A DNA stretch of 7,081 nt from an uncultured Treponema sp. (lineage in GTDB: Bacteria > Spirochaetota > Spirochaetia > Treponematales > Treponemataceae). Below the pieces are notes generated by a model. The model did not search any database and was not told the origin of the DNA. It was given only the letters and a program-made list of their open reading frames with translations. This document shows, piece after piece, positions 5,317 through 7,081 of this stretch (position 1 is its first letter; each line of letters starts with the position of its first letter). The stretch spans positions 1 through 7,081 of the forward strand of contig CAJPOL010000088.1 in assembly GCA_905372265.1 (NCBI GenBank), written 5' to 3'. The position numbers were made by a program, and so were the translations under genes.

Positions 5317-7081
5317 GTGGAAGAGATAAAGACGCCGGAAGGCGGGGTATTAATCCCCATCCCGATTGAAACTGAAGTAAAACGTGCATATATAGACTAT
5401 TCGATGTCGGTTATTGTGAGCCGCGCGCTGCCTGATGTGCGGGATGGCTTGAAGCCGGTACACCGCAGAATCCTCTATTCAATGGAAGAGAAGAGTTTGC
5501 GCTATTCGGGGCCGACGCGCAAATGCGCTAAGATTGTCGGTGATGTGCTGGGAAGTTACCATCCGCACGGCGATGCCTCCGTATATGATGCACTTGTCCG
5601 TTTGGGGCAGGATTTTTCCCTTCGGTATCCGGTAATCCATCCGCAAGGAAACTTCGGTACCATCGGCGGCGACCCGCCTGCAGCCTACCGTTATACGGAA
5701 GCAAAGATGGCGCGGCTTGCAGAATCGATGGTAGAGGATATCAAAAAAGATACCGTTGATTTTATTCCGAACTTTGACGATTCTACGCAGGAGCCGACCG
5801 TTCTGCCCGGCAAATTTCCGTTCTTATTGGCGAATGGTTCAAGCGGTATCGCCGTCGGTATGGCAACCAATATGCCGCCGCACAACCTACGCGAAATTGC
5901 TCAAGCGGTGTCCGCCTATATCGACAATCCTGATATTACCATTGATGAGCTTGCCAAGTATATTAAGGGGCCGGATTTTCCGACCGGTGGCATTATCTTC
6001 GGCAAAAAAGGCATCCGGCAGGCGTTTAAAACCGGACGCGGGAAGATTTTAGTCCGCGGCAGGTTCAATATTGAAGTTGATAAAAAAGGCAAGGAAACGA
6101 TTATCTTTACCGAAGTCCCCTATCAGGTAAATACCTCGGCGTTAGTTTCCAAGATCGGTGAACTTGCCCGTGAAAAGGTGATAGAAGGGATTGCGGCAGT
6201 CAACGACGAAACTTCAGACCGCGCCGGACTGCGGCTGGTTATTGAGCTAAAGCGGGGAGCGATCGCAAAGGTGGTGCTGAATCAGCTTTTTTCCAAGACT
6301 GCGCTGCAATCCTCTTTCGGCGTTATCAACCTTGCGTTGGTGGAAGGCCGTCCGCAAACGCTGACGCTCAAACAGCTGGTCGGTTACTTTGTAGCGCACC
6401 GGCAGGAGGTCGTTACCCGCCGCATCCGCTTCGATCTGAAAAAAGCTGAGGAGCGCGCTCATATTTTACGCGCTCTTATCGTTGCCATCGACAACATCGA
6501 TGAGGTGATTAAGATTATCCGCGGCTCCCGCGATACGGCAAGCGCCAAGAACGCGCTGATGGAGCGGTTCTCGTTTGACGACATACAGGCGCAGGCAATC
6601 GTTGATATGCAGCTCAAGCGCCTCACCAGCCTCGAAATTGAAGACCTCCGCAAGGAATTGCAGGAGCTTGAACTGCTGATTGAACATTTGAAAGACCTCT
6701 TGGCGCATCCTGAAAAGATTCTTGCGCTTATTAAGCAGGAAACCGACGAGCTTGCAGAAAAATTCGGCGATGACCGCCGTACCGATATTGTCAGCGATGA
6801 GGTAGAAGAAATCAACATTGAAGACCTCATCAAAAAAGAGCAGATGGTAGTGCTGGTTTCCAACCTCGGCTACATCAAGCGGGTACCGGTTACCGCCTAC
6901 AAGCGGCAGAACCGCGGCGGTAAGGGTTCCAACTCGGCAGCTTTGGTTGAGGATGATTTTATCGATCAAATATTCACCGCTTCGACGCACGACTATATCA
7001 TGTTTATCACCAATGAGGGGAAGGCATACTGGGTTAAGGTACACGAAATCCCCGAAGCGAGCCGTACAAGCCGCGGTTCTC
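5317..7081 (+). CDS. gyrA: DNA gyrase subunit A (3' end beyond the window)
   Basis: GTG-started; 588 codons are present and the gene is open at the right edge, where a full GyrA would have roughly 800-875 residues. With GyrB it forms the type II topoisomerase that introduces negative supercoils. The N-terminal breakage-reunion domain is complete: YHPHGDASVYD (81-91) covers the quinolone region, RYTE carries the catalytic DNA-linking tyrosine Y126 (E. coli Y122), and NGSSGIAVGMATN (173-185) is conserved. A coiled-coil stretch (about 430-480) leads into the C-terminal DNA-wrapping domain, whose first blade shows the GyrA box as Q531-N-R-G-G-K-G537. The box identifies GyrA rather than ParC. E. 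coli Ser83 corresponds to Ala87 here, while Asp87 is kept as Asp91. The sequence closely resembles treponemal GyrA from memory. It diverges from the minus-strand island with a 176-base gap containing its own promoter. Confidence 0.97.
   Translation, partial: MEEIKTPEGGVLIPIPIETEVKRAYIDYSMSVIVSRALPDVRDGLKPVHRRILYSMEEKSLRYSGPTRKCAKIVGDVLGSYHPHGDASVYDALVRLGQDFSLRYPVIHPQGNFGTIGGDPPAAYRYTEAKMARLAESMVEDIKKDTVDFIPNFDDSTQEPTVLPGKFPFLLANGSSGIAVGMATNMPPHNLREIAQAVSAYIDNPDITIDELAKYIKGPDFPTGGIIFGKKGIRQAFKTGRGKILVRGRFNIEVDKKGKETIIFTEVPYQVNTSALVSKIGELAREKVIEGIAAVNDETSDRAGLRLVIELKRGAIAKVVLNQLFSKTALQSSFGVINLALVEGRPQTLTLKQLVGYFVAHRQEVVTRRIRFDLKKAEERAHILRALIVAIDNIDEVIKIIRGSRDTASAKNALMERFSFDDIQAQAIVDMQLKRLTSLEIEDLRKELQELELLIEHLKDLLAHPEKILALIKQETDELAEKFGDDRRTDIVSDEVEEINIEDLIKKEQMVVLVSNLGYIKRVPVTAYKRQNRGGKGSNSAALVEDDFIDQIFTASTHDYIMFITNEGKAYWVKVHEIPEASRTSRGS

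Noticed and set aside
6459..7044. Minus-strand ORFs of 134 and 192 residues opposite gyrA
   Set aside because: The plus strand here encodes conserved GyrA sequence including the GyrA box, so these are antisense shadows. The Ser-rich 134-residue frame is typical of that.

Overview
The window most likely comes from a Treponema-type spirochaete. The main reason is the GyrA at the right end, whose N-terminal half reads very much like treponemal GyrA as I remember it. A lipoprotein start with a spirochaete-style lipobox fits. No database search was possible, so the genus is an inference and the species is not resolved.

Layout. Positions 1-2680 are read on the minus strand and hold a complete penicillin-binding protein 1C gene (pbpC). 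Beyond its 3' end, under its own well-formed promoter, lies the first 23 codons of a lipoprotein. PBP1C genes are classically paired with a bacterial alpha-2-macroglobulin lipoprotein, so that is the best guess for the truncated gene. Positions 2681-3540 have no intact gene. They hold the frameshifted C-terminal remnant of an Rpn/PD-(D/E)XK-type nuclease-transposase on the plus strand, then a roughly 510 bp composite array of five tandem units. Each unit is built around a long imperfect palindrome.

Positions 3540-5140 form an AT-rich accessory island, all on the minus strand, that looks like one operon. In transcription order it holds an exported protein of unknown function, a short and probably frameshifted gene whose 3' part resembles the end of a SUKH/SMI1-KNR4 immunity protein, and a complete SUKH-like protein. 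No toxin is visible, so this looks like an orphan immunity cluster. A sample line here has 17 G/C in 60 bases, against 31 in 60 inside pbpC, which suggests a different origin from the flanking core genes.

Positions 5141-5316 separate the island from gyrA. They contain a gyrA promoter and ribosome binding site, plus a possible overlapping promoter for the island on the opposite strand. From 5317 a GTG-started gyrA runs off the right edge; 588 codons are present. Its quinolone-contact serine is replaced by alanine.

Overall, two conserved housekeeping/envelope loci (pbpC with a lipoprotein, and gyrA) flank a recombination-prone region of transposase debris, hairpin repeats and immunity-like genes. 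The most unusual items are the mosaic hairpin array, the stop-start-coupled frameshifted gene, and the near-symmetric divergent promoter in front of gyrA.
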